A stretch of 64,000 nucleotides of DNA from JAGNZR01 sp051648365 (GCA_051648365.1 JBOFEZ010000062.1:30470-94469); one strand, 5' to 3'. Positions 26,875 through 36,536 are shown, counted from the stretch's first letter. The notes: generated by a model from the letters alone, not told the origin. Translations and numbers: made by a program.

Positions 26875-27492
26875 ATGGAGATAAATTTAATAATAAAAGC
26901 TATTTTGATTATTTTAATAGGTTCTTTAATCGGATGGATAACAAATTACTTTGCGATAAAAATGCTTTTCAGACCATATAGAGAAATAAATCTTTTTTTC
27001 TTCAAAATTCAAGGTGTTATCCCCAAAAGACGTCATGAAATAGGAATAAAGATAGCAGATACAATAAAAAACCAAGTGATTTCAATGGAAGATATATTGA
27101 AATCCTTAGATAAAGAACAGTTAGGGCATAAATTAGAAGAAATTGTGGATAATATTTTAAAAGGTAGAATAAAAGAAGAAATAATAAAAAAATTCCCGAT
27201 GGCAGCTATGTTTTTAAGTGATAGTATAGTAGAAAAAATTGAGTTGGGAATAAAAGAATTAGTTTTAAAAAACAGAGAAGAGATTATAAAAGGTCTTTTC
27301 CAGACACTAGAATCTAATGTTAATTTCGAAGATATAATTATAAAAAATATAGATGGATTCTCCCTTGAGGAATTGGAGGAAATAACCTTCAAACTTGCTA
27401 AAAGTGAGTTTAGACATATTGAGATTGTGGGTGCAGTTTTAGGAGGGATAATCGGAATCCTCCAATTAGGAATAACTTTTATAATTGTTTAA
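26875..27492 (+). CDS. DUF445 family membrane protein
   Basis: A 205-residue membrane protein of unknown function. An N-terminal transmembrane helix carries the family signature IGWITNYFAIKMLFRPY and continues to IPKRRHEIG. A helical cytoplasmic or periplasmic middle follows (about 55-180), and a C-terminal Gly-rich transmembrane helix (GAVLGGIIGILQLG). This two-ended anchoring is typical of DUF445 (YheB-like). It is shorter than many members. ATG 26875 is chosen because AGGAGAG precedes it; an ATG at 26854 is in frame. ruvB follows after 15 bases. Confidence 0.85.
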   Translation: MEINLIIKAILIILIGSLIGWITNYFAIKMLFRPYREINLFFFKIQGVIPKRRHEIGIKIADTIKNQVISMEDILKSLDKEQLGHKLEEIVDNILKGRIKEEIIKKFPMAAMFLSDSIVEKIELGIKELVLKNREEIIKGLFQTLESNVNFEDIIIKNIDGFSLEELEEITFKLAKSEFRHIEIVGAVLGGIIGILQLGITFIIV

Positions 27493-27507
27493 AAATTTAG
27501 GAGGAAT

Positions 27508-28512
27508 ATGGAAGATAGAGTTTGGGCTCCCCAGGAAAAGATTGGAGAATCAGAGATACAAAAAAACCTTAGACCTAAAAAAATGGAAGATTATATAGGC
27601 CAAGAATCACTTAAAGAAAAAATGACAATCTACATAGAGGCTGCAAAAAAAAGAGGGGGAGCTATAGACCACACTCTTCTATACGGTCCACCGGGTCTTG
27701 GTAAGACAAGTTTGGCAGGAGTGATAGCCAACGAGATGGGATCCAGTATGAAAATAACTTCAGGTCCAATTATAGATAAAGCAGGGGACTTGGCAGCGAT
27801 ACTTACCTCTTTAGAGGAAAATGACATACTTTTTATAGATGAAATCCACAGACTAAATACTTCTGTAGAAGAGATACTCTATCCTGCTATGGAAGATGGA
27901 GAGTTAGATATTATAATTGGAAAAGGTCCTTCAGCCCGTTCGATAAGAATAGAGCTTCCACAGTTTACGTTGATAGGAGCCACAACAAAAGCAGGACTTT
28001 TGAGTTCACCACTAAGAGATAGATTTGGGGTCACTCATAGAATGAATTATTACACAGATGAAGAACTGGTAGAGATAATAATCAGAGGAGCTAGAATACT
28101 CCGAAATAAAATAGATTATGAAAGTGCTTATGAACTGGCTATAAGGAGTAGAGGGACTCCGAGAATAGCCAACAGATTTCTTAAGAGAGTAAGAGATTAT
28201 TGTGATATAAAAGGAGATGGAACAATAACTAGAAAGCTTGTTTTAGAAGCTCTTAAAATTTTAGGAATAGATGGAAATGGTCTAGATGAAATAGATAGAG
28301 ATATAATAAAGGCCATAATGGAAAACTATGGTGGCGGCCCAGTAGGAATAGAGACTTTGGCTTTGGTTCTGGGAGAGGATAGGAGAACCTTAGAGGAGGT
28401 CTATGAACCTCATCTGGTGAAAACGGGATATTTGAAGCGTACAAATAGAGGAAGAATAGCGACAGAAAAGGCCCGTGCTATTTTTGAAGAAGAGTTGAAA
28501 GAGGAAAGTTAA
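27508..28512 (+). CDS. ruvB: Holliday junction branch migration ATPase RuvB
   Basis: AAA+ motor that drives branch migration with RuvA. 334 residues; Walker A GPPGLGKT at 60-67, Walker B FIDEIH, sensor 1 GATTKAG, arginine finger region SPLRDRFG, and a C-terminal winged helix ending LKRTNRGRIAT. AGGAGG precedes the ATG. RuvA and RuvC are not in the window. Confidence 0.97.
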   Translation: MEDRVWAPQEKIGESEIQKNLRPKKMEDYIGQESLKEKMTIYIEAAKKRGGAIDHTLLYGPPGLGKTSLAGVIANEMGSSMKITSGPIIDKAGDLAAILTSLEENDILFIDEIHRLNTSVEEILYPAMEDGELDIIIGKGPSARSIRIELPQFTLIGATTKAGLLSSPLRDRFGVTHRMNYYTDEELVEIIIRGARILRNKIDYESAYELAIRSRGTPRIANRFLKRVRDYCDIKGDGTITRKLVLEALKILGIDGNGLDEIDRDIIKAIMENYGGGPVGIETLALVLGEDRRTLEEVYEPHLVKTGYLKRTNRGRIATEKARAIFEEELKEES

Positions 28513-28525
28513 GAGGAGAAATTTT

Positions 28526-28954
28526 ATGAAAATAAGTACAAGAGTCCGTTATGGAATAAAGGCATTGACCTATATTGTAGAAGAGGGGACAAAAGGAAAA
28601 CTTGTAAGAATAAAAGAGATATCTGAGGCTGAAAGTATTTCTATTCAATATTTGGAGCAGATTCTTTTTAAATTGAAAAATGAGAAAATAATAGAGGGTA
28701 AAAGAGGTCCTAGTGGAGGATATAAACTTATAAAAGAACCTTCAGAAATAACTCTTCATGACCTTTACAGAATCTTGGATGAGGATGAGAAGGTTATTGA
28801 TTGTAATGAGTCGAAGGATAGAAAACAGAATTGTATAGAAGACGGATGCAATAGTGGATGTATATGGGGACAACTTGATGCGGCTATGATAAAAATTCTC
28901 GAGGGAACAACATTAGAGGCTCTTGTTAAAAATAGACAGTTCATAGAGGAGTAA
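28526..28954 (+). CDS. Rrf2-family transcriptional regulator
   Basis: A 142-residue winged-helix regulator of the Rrf2 family (IscR/NsrR/CymR group). The N-terminal helix-turn-helix carries RVRYGIKALTYI and SIQYLEQILFKLK, followed by the wing KRGPSGGYKL. Four cysteines (93, 103, 108, 112) lie in the position where IscR and NsrR bind an iron-sulfur cluster, so redox or Fe-S sensing is likely. The target genes are not evident; it lies between ruvB and rsmE, 13 and 3 bases away. Confidence 0.9.
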   Translation: MKISTRVRYGIKALTYIVEEGTKGKLVRIKEISEAESISIQYLEQILFKLKNEKIIEGKRGPSGGYKLIKEPSEITLHDLYRILDEDEKVIDCNESKDRKQNCIEDGCNSGCIWGQLDAAMIKILEGTTLEALVKNRQFIEE

Positions 28955-28957
28955 ATT

Positions 28958-29671
28958 ATGATAAGCGTTATTATCGAAAATGAGAATATAATCCAAGATG
29001 GAAAAATAATCATAAGAGATAAAGAGGAACTGAATCACCTAAAAAATTCTTTCAGAGTAAAAGAGGGAGAGATAATAAGGGGAACCGATGGCGAATGTGA
29101 ATACATATTTAAAATCACTGAGATATCAAAAAAAGAGATTCAGGGAGAAATTCTAGAAAAAAATAATGATAGGTACTCTCCAGACCTAGAAGTTACAGCA
29201 GCATTAGGAATGTTGAAAAATGACAAAATGAACCTAACTATACAAAAACTTACAGAGATAGGGATAGGGAAAATCATTCCATTTTTTAGTAAAAGGTGTA
29301 TAGTGAAGATAAATGAGAAAAAAGATAAGTGGGACACGGTCTCGAAAGAAGCTCTGAAGCAGTGTCAAGCAGTGAAATTTGTAGAAATAGAACAGCCACA
29401 AAATCTCAAAGATATAAAATTTTCAGAATATGATTTAGTAATTGTTCCCTATGAAGCTTCCAGAGATGAAAACCTTAAAAATCTTCTTTCGAATTTAACG
29501 GTAAAACCAAAGAAAATAATGTTTTTAATAGGTCCAGAAGGTGGATTTGATTCTGAAGAGATAGAATTTTTAAAAAAAACAGGAGCTAAAGTAGTAACAT
29601 TGGGAAATAGAATTTTAAGAGCTGAAACGGCAGCTATAGTAGTTGGAGGTGTATTGACAAATGGATTATAA
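28958..29671 (+). CDS. rsmE: 16S rRNA (uracil-1498-N3)-methyltransferase RsmE
   Basis: SPOUT-class methyltransferase for U1498 of 16S rRNA, 237 residues. An N-terminal PUA-like domain is followed by the knotted domain with LIGPEGGFDSEE and LGNRILRAETAA, the family signatures. The start is 3 bases after the Rrf2 gene and the end overlaps mtaB by 11 bases. Confidence 0.94.
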   Translation: MISVIIENENIIQDGKIIIRDKEELNHLKNSFRVKEGEIIRGTDGECEYIFKITEISKKEIQGEILEKNNDRYSPDLEVTAALGMLKNDKMNLTIQKLTEIGIGKIIPFFSKRCIVKINEKKDKWDTVSKEALKQCQAVKFVEIEQPQNLKDIKFSEYDLVIVPYEASRDENLKNLLSNLTVKPKKIMFLIGPEGGFDSEEIEFLKKTGAKVVTLGNRILRAETAAIVVGGVLTNGL

Positions 29672-30962
29672 GAAAAAAGTGGCTTTTTATACTCTAGGAT
29701 GTAAAGTCAATCAGTATGAAACTGAAAGCATAAAAAATCAACTGATGAAATTGGGTTATGAGGATACTGATTTTGAAAATTCTGCAGATGTGTATATAAT
29801 TAATTCATGCACTGTAACAAGTGTAGCAGATAAAAAGACTAGAAACATGATGCGTAGAGCAAAAAAAATAAATCCTGATTCTGTAATAATCTTAACAGGA
29901 TGCTATGCTCAAACAAATTCTAAAGAACTCTTAGAAATAGATGAAATAGATTATGTTGTTGGAAATACTGACAAACAGGCAATAGTAAAACTTATTCAGG
30001 ATTTTCAAGAGAAAAAAATAGACAAATTAGTTAGTAATAATATATTTGAGACTAAAATATATGAGGAATATGAATTTGCAACATTAAGAGAGATGTCTAG
30101 AGCCTATGTGAAAATACAGGATGGATGTAATAGTTTCTGTTCTTATTGTAAAATTCCCTTTGCAAGAGGACGTAGTCGTTCAAGATTGCCAGAACAAATT
30201 TTAAAAGAGATAGATAAACTAACTCATGAGGGATTTAAAGAGATTATCCTAATTGGAATTAATATAGGAGCTTATGGAGAAGATTTCGAGGAAAAGACTA
30301 GTTTTGAAGAATTAGTAGAAAAAATAATTGAAATTAAGGGAGTAGAGCGTATCCGATTTGGATCCGTATACCCAGATAAAATAAGTGACAGATTTATAGA
30401 TTTATTCAAAAGTACTAAAATCCTTCCGCATGTACATATATCTCTTCAATCAGGAGACGACACTATATTGGGATTGATGAAGAGGAAATATGGAACAGCT
30501 CTTATGAGAGAGCGATTAGAAAAACTGCGTAACAGTGTACAAAGTCTTGAGTTTACAGCAGATGTGATTGTAGGATTTCCTGGAGAAACAGAAGAACTTT
30601 TTAGGAATACAGCTAATTTTATAGAGAGTATAGGGTTTTCGGATCTTCACGTGTTTCAGTATTCAGATAGAGAAAATACAGCCGCAGAAAAAATGTTAGG
30701 GAAAGTGGATGGAAAAATAAAAAAAGAGAGAGCAGTACAACTAGAAAAACTTAGAGAAAAAATGTATAATGATAGAGCAGCTAAACAACTTGGAAGAGAA
30801 TGTGACGTTCTTGTGGAAGAAATAAAGGATACATACGCCTTGGGACATAGTGGTAATTACTTTAAAATAAAAATTCAGGATACTAATTTCCAAGTAGGGG
30901 AAGTTTACAAAATAAAAATTGAAGCAGTAAATGAGGGGTTGTTAGTAGGTGAAAAAAAGTAA
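29661..30962 (+). CDS. mtaB: tRNA t6A37 methylthiotransferase MtaB
   Basis: Radical-SAM enzyme that adds a methylthio group to t6A37 of ANN-reading tRNAs. The N-terminal UPF0004 domain binds one 4Fe-4S cluster (Cys14 in TLGCKVNQYE, then SCTVT and GCYAQ). The radical-SAM cluster motif is CNSFCSYCK, and a C-terminal TRAM domain follows. The length of 433 residues and the TLGCKVNQYE opening distinguish MtaB from MiaB and RimO. A GGAGGTG site lies within rsmE ahead of the ATG. Confidence 0.93.
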   Translation: MDYKKKVAFYTLGCKVNQYETESIKNQLMKLGYEDTDFENSADVYIINSCTVTSVADKKTRNMMRRAKKINPDSVIILTGCYAQTNSKELLEIDEIDYVVGNTDKQAIVKLIQDFQEKKIDKLVSNNIFETKIYEEYEFATLREMSRAYVKIQDGCNSFCSYCKIPFARGRSRSRLPEQILKEIDKLTHEGFKEIILIGINIGAYGEDFEEKTSFEELVEKIIEIKGVERIRFGSVYPDKISDRFIDLFKSTKILPHVHISLQSGDDTILGLMKRKYGTALMRERLEKLRNSVQSLEFTADVIVGFPGETEELFRNTANFIESIGFSDLHVFQYSDRENTAAEKMLGKVDGKIKKERAVQLEKLREKMYNDRAAKQLGRECDVLVEEIKDTYALGHSGNYFKIKIQDTNFQVGEVYKIKIEAVNEGLLVGEKK

Positions 30963-31932
30963 CAAAATATTACTGACAGTTATATCAGTTTTATCTATAG
31001 TTGTAATATTGATCACACTGTTTGTGAAAAATATAAACGAGAGAAACGAAGAGCTAGGAAACTATTCTAAATATGCCATAATTGGCAAAGAAAATATAAT
31101 AGTTGTATATGATGATAAATTGGCATTAAAGATTCCTTTTGAAATTCAAATTGATAAAAATTTAACATATGCAGATCTTGTTAAGCAGAAGAATTATGAT
31201 AAAGTGGTAGACTCTCTAAATTTAATACTACCTGAAAAAATAAGCGTGTACAGAAGAATAAAATTTGGAAATGTAAATTTAGATATTAAAAATTGGATAA
31301 ATTTACCGGAGACATCCATTGATGGAAAAAGATATATTCTTACATCTAATCTAAATGCATTATTTAAAGAGTACCTTCAAATATATGACTCAAGAGATAT
31401 AGAATTTTCGGAAATGATAATCGATGTTCTTAATGCTAAAGGGAAGTCGGGATATGCAAGATCTACTGGAGAAAAATTAAAGAACAAATTCGGATTAAGA
31501 TATAATGCAGCAAACTATGAAAAATTAGTTGATGACAGCTATCTTGTTATAAATGAAATTACGAAAGATAAACTAGAGAAAATTGTAATGGAATTGGATG
31601 AGAAATATTTTAAAGTAAAAAAAGATTCTAATATGCCGACTTTGGCCAATGTAATAGTTGTTTTGGGTAAAGAACAAAATATAAAAACAGACATAGAAGT
31701 AATAGGAGAAAAATCCGATGTTTCTAAAATTGAAAAACAGCTGAAAGAATTAGATTACAAAAATATAAAAACTAAAAATCAGCAGGGAACGCAAGAAGAA
31801 ACAGTTATCGCCTATAACGAAGAAGATTATTTTATTGCTTACAAATTAGGGGAAAAATTAGGAATAAAAACACTTGAAAAAAATGATGAACTGAAAGATA
31901 CAATAATCATCAAACTTAAGAATAAAAAATAA
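30949..31932 (+). CDS. Membrane-anchored protein with LytR_C-like domains
   Basis: A 327-residue protein with an N-terminal transmembrane anchor (residues 8-26) and an extracytoplasmic remainder. Two stretches resemble the LytR_C domain: around IDVLNAKGKSGYARSTGEKL (about 163-182) and a second, weaker copy near 255-320. I see no LCP catalytic Arg/Asp set, so it is not a full LytR-CpsA-Psr transferase. The GTG start overlaps mtaB by 14 bases. Next to an MreD-like protein and PBP2, it may take part in wall elongation, but this is inferred from position only. Confidence 0.65.
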   Translation: MKKSNKILLTVISVLSIVVILITLFVKNINERNEELGNYSKYAIIGKENIIVVYDDKLALKIPFEIQIDKNLTYADLVKQKNYDKVVDSLNLILPEKISVYRRIKFGNVNLDIKNWINLPETSIDGKRYILTSNLNALFKEYLQIYDSRDIEFSEMIIDVLNAKGKSGYARSTGEKLKNKFGLRYNAANYEKLVDDSYLVINEITKDKLEKIVMELDEKYFKVKKDSNMPTLANVIVVLGKEQNIKTDIEVIGEKSDVSKIEKQLKELDYKNIKTKNQQGTQEETVIAYNEEDYFIAYKLGEKLGIKTLEKNDELKDTIIIKLKNKK

Positions 31933-31946
31933 AGGGTGTGTGCGGA

Positions 31947-32351
31947 GTGATTAATATATTAGCTTTGATTCTAATTTTCGTGGAATCAACTCTTTCAGCA
32001 AAAATTTTATCCATGATTATAACACTTCCTTTTTTAACTATGGTATCAAGTAAAAACTATAAAATTGGAATAATTTTTCTTTTATTGATTTCTCAAATCC
32101 ATTCTCTACAAAGCGAAAGTTTTCTGTATTATTTTTTCATTTTCAGTTCTCTGTATATAATATCTTATTTTATTTTAACACAATTGTCTTATTCCAAAGA
32201 AAATATTCTCATTTTCACCTGCATTCAGATGGCGATTTCAGCTCTTTTTTTTAGAAATCACTTGGAATTAAGTGGATATATTTTTAATGGAATTGGAATG
32301 GTTATTTTTAACTATATTTTTATAAAAAATTCTTGGAGAAAACATAGATAA
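31947..32351 (+). CDS. Small polytopic membrane protein, MreD-like
   Basis: About 134 residues with four to five hydrophobic helices and almost no soluble part. Sequence is too divergent to name, but size, topology and position directly before mrdA (overlap TAATG) match MreD, the rod-complex membrane subunit. It is shorter than typical MreD (~160). The GTG at 31947 has AGGGTG 8 bases before it; GTG 31938 is an alternative. No mreB or mreC is present in the window. It could equally be an unrelated membrane protein. Confidence 0.5.
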   Translation: MINILALILIFVESTLSAKILSMIITLPFLTMVSSKNYKIGIIFLLLISQIHSLQSESFLYYFFIFSSLYIISYFILTQLSYSKENILIFTCIQMAISALFFRNHLELSGYIFNGIGMVIFNYIFIKNSWRKHR

Positions 32352-34168
32352 TGGCTTTTAAAATAAGAAATAGAAAAAGAGAAAATGCAGAAGGTGAATT
32401 TTTAGAAGCAGCAATTATTTTTAAGGGAGTTGTATTTTTAACTTTTATAATATTGATAATCAGATTGATATATCTTCAGGGTTATCAGTATGAAAAATAT
32501 AAAGATATGTCGGATAAAAATAGATTAAAATTTAGAAGAGTTGAGCCAGAGCGTGGAAAAATATTTGATAGAAATGGAAAATTATTAGCTACAAATGGTT
32601 CAGGGTATAGACTTATATATTACAAGGAAAGAAAATATACTCCGGAAATACTCCAAGAGATAGAGTATTTAACAGGGTTTTCTAAAGAGTATATTGAGAG
32701 AAGAATAAAATACGGAGAAATTTCTCCATACACAAGGGAAAATATTTTAATAGAAAATTTAGATGAAAATATGGCTCATAAAATTTTAGAAAAGCTGAAA
32801 GATGATTCAATCGTAGATATCCAAATTTATTCTAAAAGAAGATATCTTTATGATAAATTTGCATCCCATGTTATAGGGTATGTAAAAAAAATATCAACAA
32901 AAGAATACGAAAATTTAAAAGAACAAGGATATACTGCTAGAGATAATATAGGTAAAGATGGAATAGAGAAAAAATATGATAAAATATTAAAGGGAGAACC
33001 TGGTTATGAAAAAATAGAGATAAATGCCTATAGCAGACTCCAAAGAAAAATTGATAAACAGAAATCCCAATCTGGTTCTGACATCTATCTTACAATCGAT
33101 TTTGAATTACAAGATTATATAGAGAAAATTTTAGAAACAGAAGGAATGACGGGTTCTTTTATAGCTATTAATCCTAAAAATGGAGAGGTAATAACACTTG
33201 TAAGTTATCCTACATATTCTCTGAATACATTTTCTTCGCAGATTCCGCAAGAAGTATGGGATGCAATAAAAAATGATCCAAGAAAGCCCCTGAATAATAA
33301 AGCTATTGCTGGAGAATATCCTCCAGGATCGATATTCAAACCTATTTCAGCTTTTTCATATTTAGACAGGGGAATTAATCCTAAGCAGAAATATTATGAT
33401 CCTGGTTATTATTCGATTGGAGAATGGAAGTGGAAAGCTTGGAAAGTCGGTGGGCATGGATATGTGGATATGGAAAAATCAATTATAGAATCAGCTAATC
33501 CCTATTACTATAGATTTGCAGATCAGTTCGGATATACAGGTATACACGACTTTGCAGTGAAATTTGGTTTAGGAGAAGCAACTGGAATAGATATACCAGG
33601 AGAAAAAAAAGGAACTATTCCTAATCCAGAATGGAAAAAAAAGATGTTTAAGCAGCCATGGTATAAAGGAGATACTATAAATATGGCCATAGGACAGGGG
33701 TATGTTCTTGTAACGCCTTTACAGATGGCACAAGCTTACACGATTTTAGCTAATGGGGGATTTGCTTACAAACCAAGACTTTTAAAAGAAGTATATGAAA
33801 ATGGAAAAAAAGCAGAGATTGAACTTGAAAAATCTATAGATATCTCAATACCTAAATGGTACTATGAATTTATGAATGAAGCACTGAGAAAAACAGTGGC
33901 AGAAAATAACGGGACAACAACTATATTGAGAACAGCAGGAATAAGCATAGGGGCTAAAAGTGGATCAGCACAAAATGCGCACTCTAAAGTTACTCATGCA
34001 TGGGTTGCAGGATATTTCCCTGTAAAAGAACCGGAAATTGTTTTTGTTGCTCTTCTAGAAGGTGCAGGTGGCGGCGGAAAAATAGCTGGTGGATTAGCTA
34101 AAAAATTTGTGGATAAATATTATGAGCTTAAAAAATTAGAACAACTTAAAAATGAGATGGGAGAGTGA
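32351..34168 (+). CDS. mrdA: Penicillin-binding protein 2 (elongation transpeptidase)
   Basis: Class B PBP of 605 residues that cross-links peptidoglycan during cell elongation. One N-terminal transmembrane helix (about 22-42) is followed by the dimerization domain and the transpeptidase domain. The active Ser327 is in PGSIFKP, the SxN motif is SANPYYY, and the KSG motif is at 536-538. The sequence VEPERGKIFDRNGKLLA is the pedestal signature. It overlaps the MreD-like gene by one base. The rodA partner is not in the window. PBP3/FtsI is less likely given the MreD-like neighbour. Confidence 0.92.
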   Translation: MAFKIRNRKRENAEGEFLEAAIIFKGVVFLTFIILIIRLIYLQGYQYEKYKDMSDKNRLKFRRVEPERGKIFDRNGKLLATNGSGYRLIYYKERKYTPEILQEIEYLTGFSKEYIERRIKYGEISPYTRENILIENLDENMAHKILEKLKDDSIVDIQIYSKRRYLYDKFASHVIGYVKKISTKEYENLKEQGYTARDNIGKDGIEKKYDKILKGEPGYEKIEINAYSRLQRKIDKQKSQSGSDIYLTIDFELQDYIEKILETEGMTGSFIAINPKNGEVITLVSYPTYSLNTFSSQIPQEVWDAIKNDPRKPLNNKAIAGEYPPGSIFKPISAFSYLDRGINPKQKYYDPGYYSIGEWKWKAWKVGGHGYVDMEKSIIESANPYYYRFADQFGYTGIHDFAVKFGLGEATGIDIPGEKKGTIPNPEWKKKMFKQPWYKGDTINMAIGQGYVLVTPLQMAQAYTILANGGFAYKPRLLKEVYENGKKAEIELEKSIDISIPKWYYEFMNEALRKTVAENNGTTTILRTAGISIGAKSGSAQNAHSKVTHAWVAGYFPVKEPEIVFVALLEGAGGGGKIAGGLAKKFVDKYYELKKLEQLKNEMGE

Positions 34169-34169
34169 T

Positions 34170-36185
34170 ATGGTAAAGAATAACATTTTAGATGCAGAAT
34201 TATCTGAAAACTTAAAAAATATAAAAAAAGAACTTGAAAAATTGAAAGAAGAAAAAATATCTAGCGAGGAAAAACAACAGGAAAACATTTCTCAAAATGA
34301 AAAACCTGAAAAATTTTTTAAAAAGAAAAAAGATGTTATAGAAATAGAAATTTCTGAACAAACAGTTGATTCTGATGAAAAAAGAATTCCTAAAAAGAAA
34401 AGACAACCCGCTAGAAAAAAACCTAAAGTTTTAGAAAGTCCAATAGAGAATGAAAAATCAGAAATTTCAGAAATTTCAGAAGAAATTACTCCAACTAAAC
34501 TAAAAGCAGATACAAAAGAAGAAAAAATGTATGTGATTCCTTTGGGAGGAACCGATGAAGTAGGAAAAAATATGACAGTGGTCCAATACAGAGATGAGAT
34601 AATCATAATGGACTGCGGAGTTATATTTCCAGATGAGAATCTTCCGGGAATAGATCTTGTTATACCAGATTTTACTTATTTAGAAAATAATAAAAATAAA
34701 ATAAAAGGTCTGTTCATAACTCATGGACACGAAGACCATATAGGGGCTATTCCTTATCTTTATCAAAAAATTGATAAGAGTGTACCGATGTATGGAGGAA
34801 AATTGACTCTTGCTCTTGTTAAATCTAAATTTGAGGGAAATAATTTAACAAGACATATGCCAAAAGGAAAAGAAGTAAGAGCAAGACAAAAAATAAAAAT
34901 CGGGAAATATTTCACAATTGAATTTGTAAAAGTGACTCATTCTATTGCAGATTCTTATGCAATAGCAGTTACAACACCAGCGGGAACAATATTAAATACA
35001 GGAGATTTTAAAATAGACCTTACGCCTGTAGATGGTCAGGGAGTCGATTTTGCTAGACTTTCACAGCTGGGAGAACAAGGAATAGATCTTCTACTTTCAG
35101 ACTCAACTAATTCGGAGATAGAAGGTTTCACTCCTTCAGAAAGATCTGTTGGAGAAGGAATCAAACATGAATTTAGAAAAGCTAAGGGAAGAATTATTAT
35201 AGCGGCTTTTGCTTCTCATATTCATAGATTACAGCAGATAATTGATATAGCTGCTGTAAATAAAAGAAAAATAGCGGTAGACGGAAGAAGTATGGTAAGA
35301 GTTTTTGAAATTGCTACTGACTTGGGATATTTAAAAGTACCTCAAAATTTGGTGATTCCTCTTTCTGAAGTAGATAAATTGGAAGATAAAAAAGTTGTGG
35401 TATTATGCACTGGAACTCAAGGAGAACCTCTAGCGGCTCTTTCAAGAATTGCAAAAGGAATGCACAAACATATAAAAGTTAGACCAGGAGACACTGTAAT
35501 AATATCCGCAACACCGATTCCGGGAAATGAGAGAGCGGTATCCAATAACATAAATAATTTTAGTAAAGAAGATGCTGAGGTTGTATTTAAAAAAATAGCT
35601 GGGATTCACGTTTCAGGTCACGGGAGCCGTGAGGAACAAAAACTGATGTTAAACCTTACGAAACCAAAACATTTTATGCCTATTCATGGTGAGTATAGGA
35701 TGCTTAGAGCTCATAAAGAAACAGCTATTGAAACAGGTATAAAACCAGAGAATATTATAATAGCTTTAAATGGAAGCAAAGTTGAAGTAGGAAAATCTGG
35801 TGTAAGAATTAATGGAAAAGTAAATACTGGTGTAACTCTTGTAGATGGATTAGGAGTAGGAGATATAGGAACCTCAGTTATAAAAGACAGACAGCAACTT
35901 TCTCAGGATGGTGTAGTTATCATAGTATTTACATTAGATAAAGAAAGTGGAAAGGTACTGGCAGGTCCTGAAATAACTACGAAAGGATTTATTTATAGCA
36001 GAGAATCAGAAACCCTTATACAAGAAGCTATAGGAAACATAAAAAATAGATTAAAAATTTATGAAGATACAAAAATAGGAGATTTAAATAATCTTAAAAA
36101 TAGCATAAGAGATATAGCGTCTAAGCATTTTTATAGCAAAATTAAAAGAAATCCGGTAATATTACCGATAATAATGGAAGTTTAA
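34170..36185 (+). CDS. rnj: Ribonuclease J with long N-terminal extension
   Basis: Metallo-beta-lactamase/beta-CASP nuclease with 5'-3' exo- and endonuclease activity on RNA. From ATG 34170 (GGGAG upstream) it has about 671 residues, over 100 more than B. subtilis RNase J1. The first ~118 residues are a Lys/Glu/Ser-rich, low-complexity stretch. The catalytic domain starts at residue 120 (MYVIPLGGTDEVGKN), with the zinc motif HGHEDH at 185-190 and the beta-CASP motifs SDSTNSE and HVSGHGS. A similar basic extension occurs in Helicobacter RNase J. An in-frame ATG at 34152 overlaps mrdA. Confidence 0.93.
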   Translation: MVKNNILDAELSENLKNIKKELEKLKEEKISSEEKQQENISQNEKPEKFFKKKKDVIEIEISEQTVDSDEKRIPKKKRQPARKKPKVLESPIENEKSEISEISEEITPTKLKADTKEEKMYVIPLGGTDEVGKNMTVVQYRDEIIIMDCGVIFPDENLPGIDLVIPDFTYLENNKNKIKGLFITHGHEDHIGAIPYLYQKIDKSVPMYGGKLTLALVKSKFEGNNLTRHMPKGKEVRARQKIKIGKYFTIEFVKVTHSIADSYAIAVTTPAGTILNTGDFKIDLTPVDGQGVDFARLSQLGEQGIDLLLSDSTNSEIEGFTPSERSVGEGIKHEFRKAKGRIIIAAFASHIHRLQQIIDIAAVNKRKIAVDGRSMVRVFEIATDLGYLKVPQNLVIPLSEVDKLEDKKVVVLCTGTQGEPLAALSRIAKGMHKHIKVRPGDTVIISATPIPGNERAVSNNINNFSKEDAEVVFKKIAGIHVSGHGSREEQKLMLNLTKPKHFMPIHGEYRMLRAHKETAIETGIKPENIIIALNGSKVEVGKSGVRINGKVNTGVTLVDGLGVGDIGTSVIKDRQQLSQDGVVIIVFTLDKESGKVLAGPEITTKGFIYSRESETLIQEAIGNIKNRLKIYEDTKIGDLNNLKNSIRDIASKHFYSKIKRNPVILPIIMEV

Positions 36186-36197
36186 AGGAGAGAAAAA

Positions 36198-36506
36198 ATG
36201 AAATTAACAAGTAAACAGAGAGCATATTTAAGAAAACAGGCACATGATATGGATGCAATAGTTAGAGTTGGAAAAGAAGGATATTCAGAAACCTTGATTA
36301 CGGGGATTTTAGAAGCTCTTACTCCAAGAGAATTAATGAAGGTTAAAATTCTTCAAAATTGTGAAGAAGATAAGGTAGAGTTAGCTAATAAAATAGCTGA
36401 CGGATGTGAAGCTGAGATAGTTGGTCTAGTGGGAAGAACTGTTATTCTTTTTAAAGAAAATAAAGATAAGCCATTATTTTCTATGGAGATAAAGAAAATA
36501 AGATAA
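36198..36506 (+). CDS. yhbY: Ribosome assembly RNA-binding protein YhbY
   Basis: A 102-residue CRM-domain protein that binds the 50S precursor. It opens LTSKQRAYLRKQAH, has the family GxxG-type loop VRVGKEGYSE, and ends in a VGRTVILFKENKDKP strand. Its length equals the usual stand-alone YhbY. GGAGAG precedes the ATG, 12 bases after the RNase J gene. Confidence 0.93.
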   Translation: MKLTSKQRAYLRKQAHDMDAIVRVGKEGYSETLITGILEALTPRELMKVKILQNCEEDKVELANKIADGCEAEIVGLVGRTVILFKENKDKPLFSMEIKKIR

Positions 36507-36536
36507 TTAAAAATTAGATATTTGGGGAGGGTTTAA

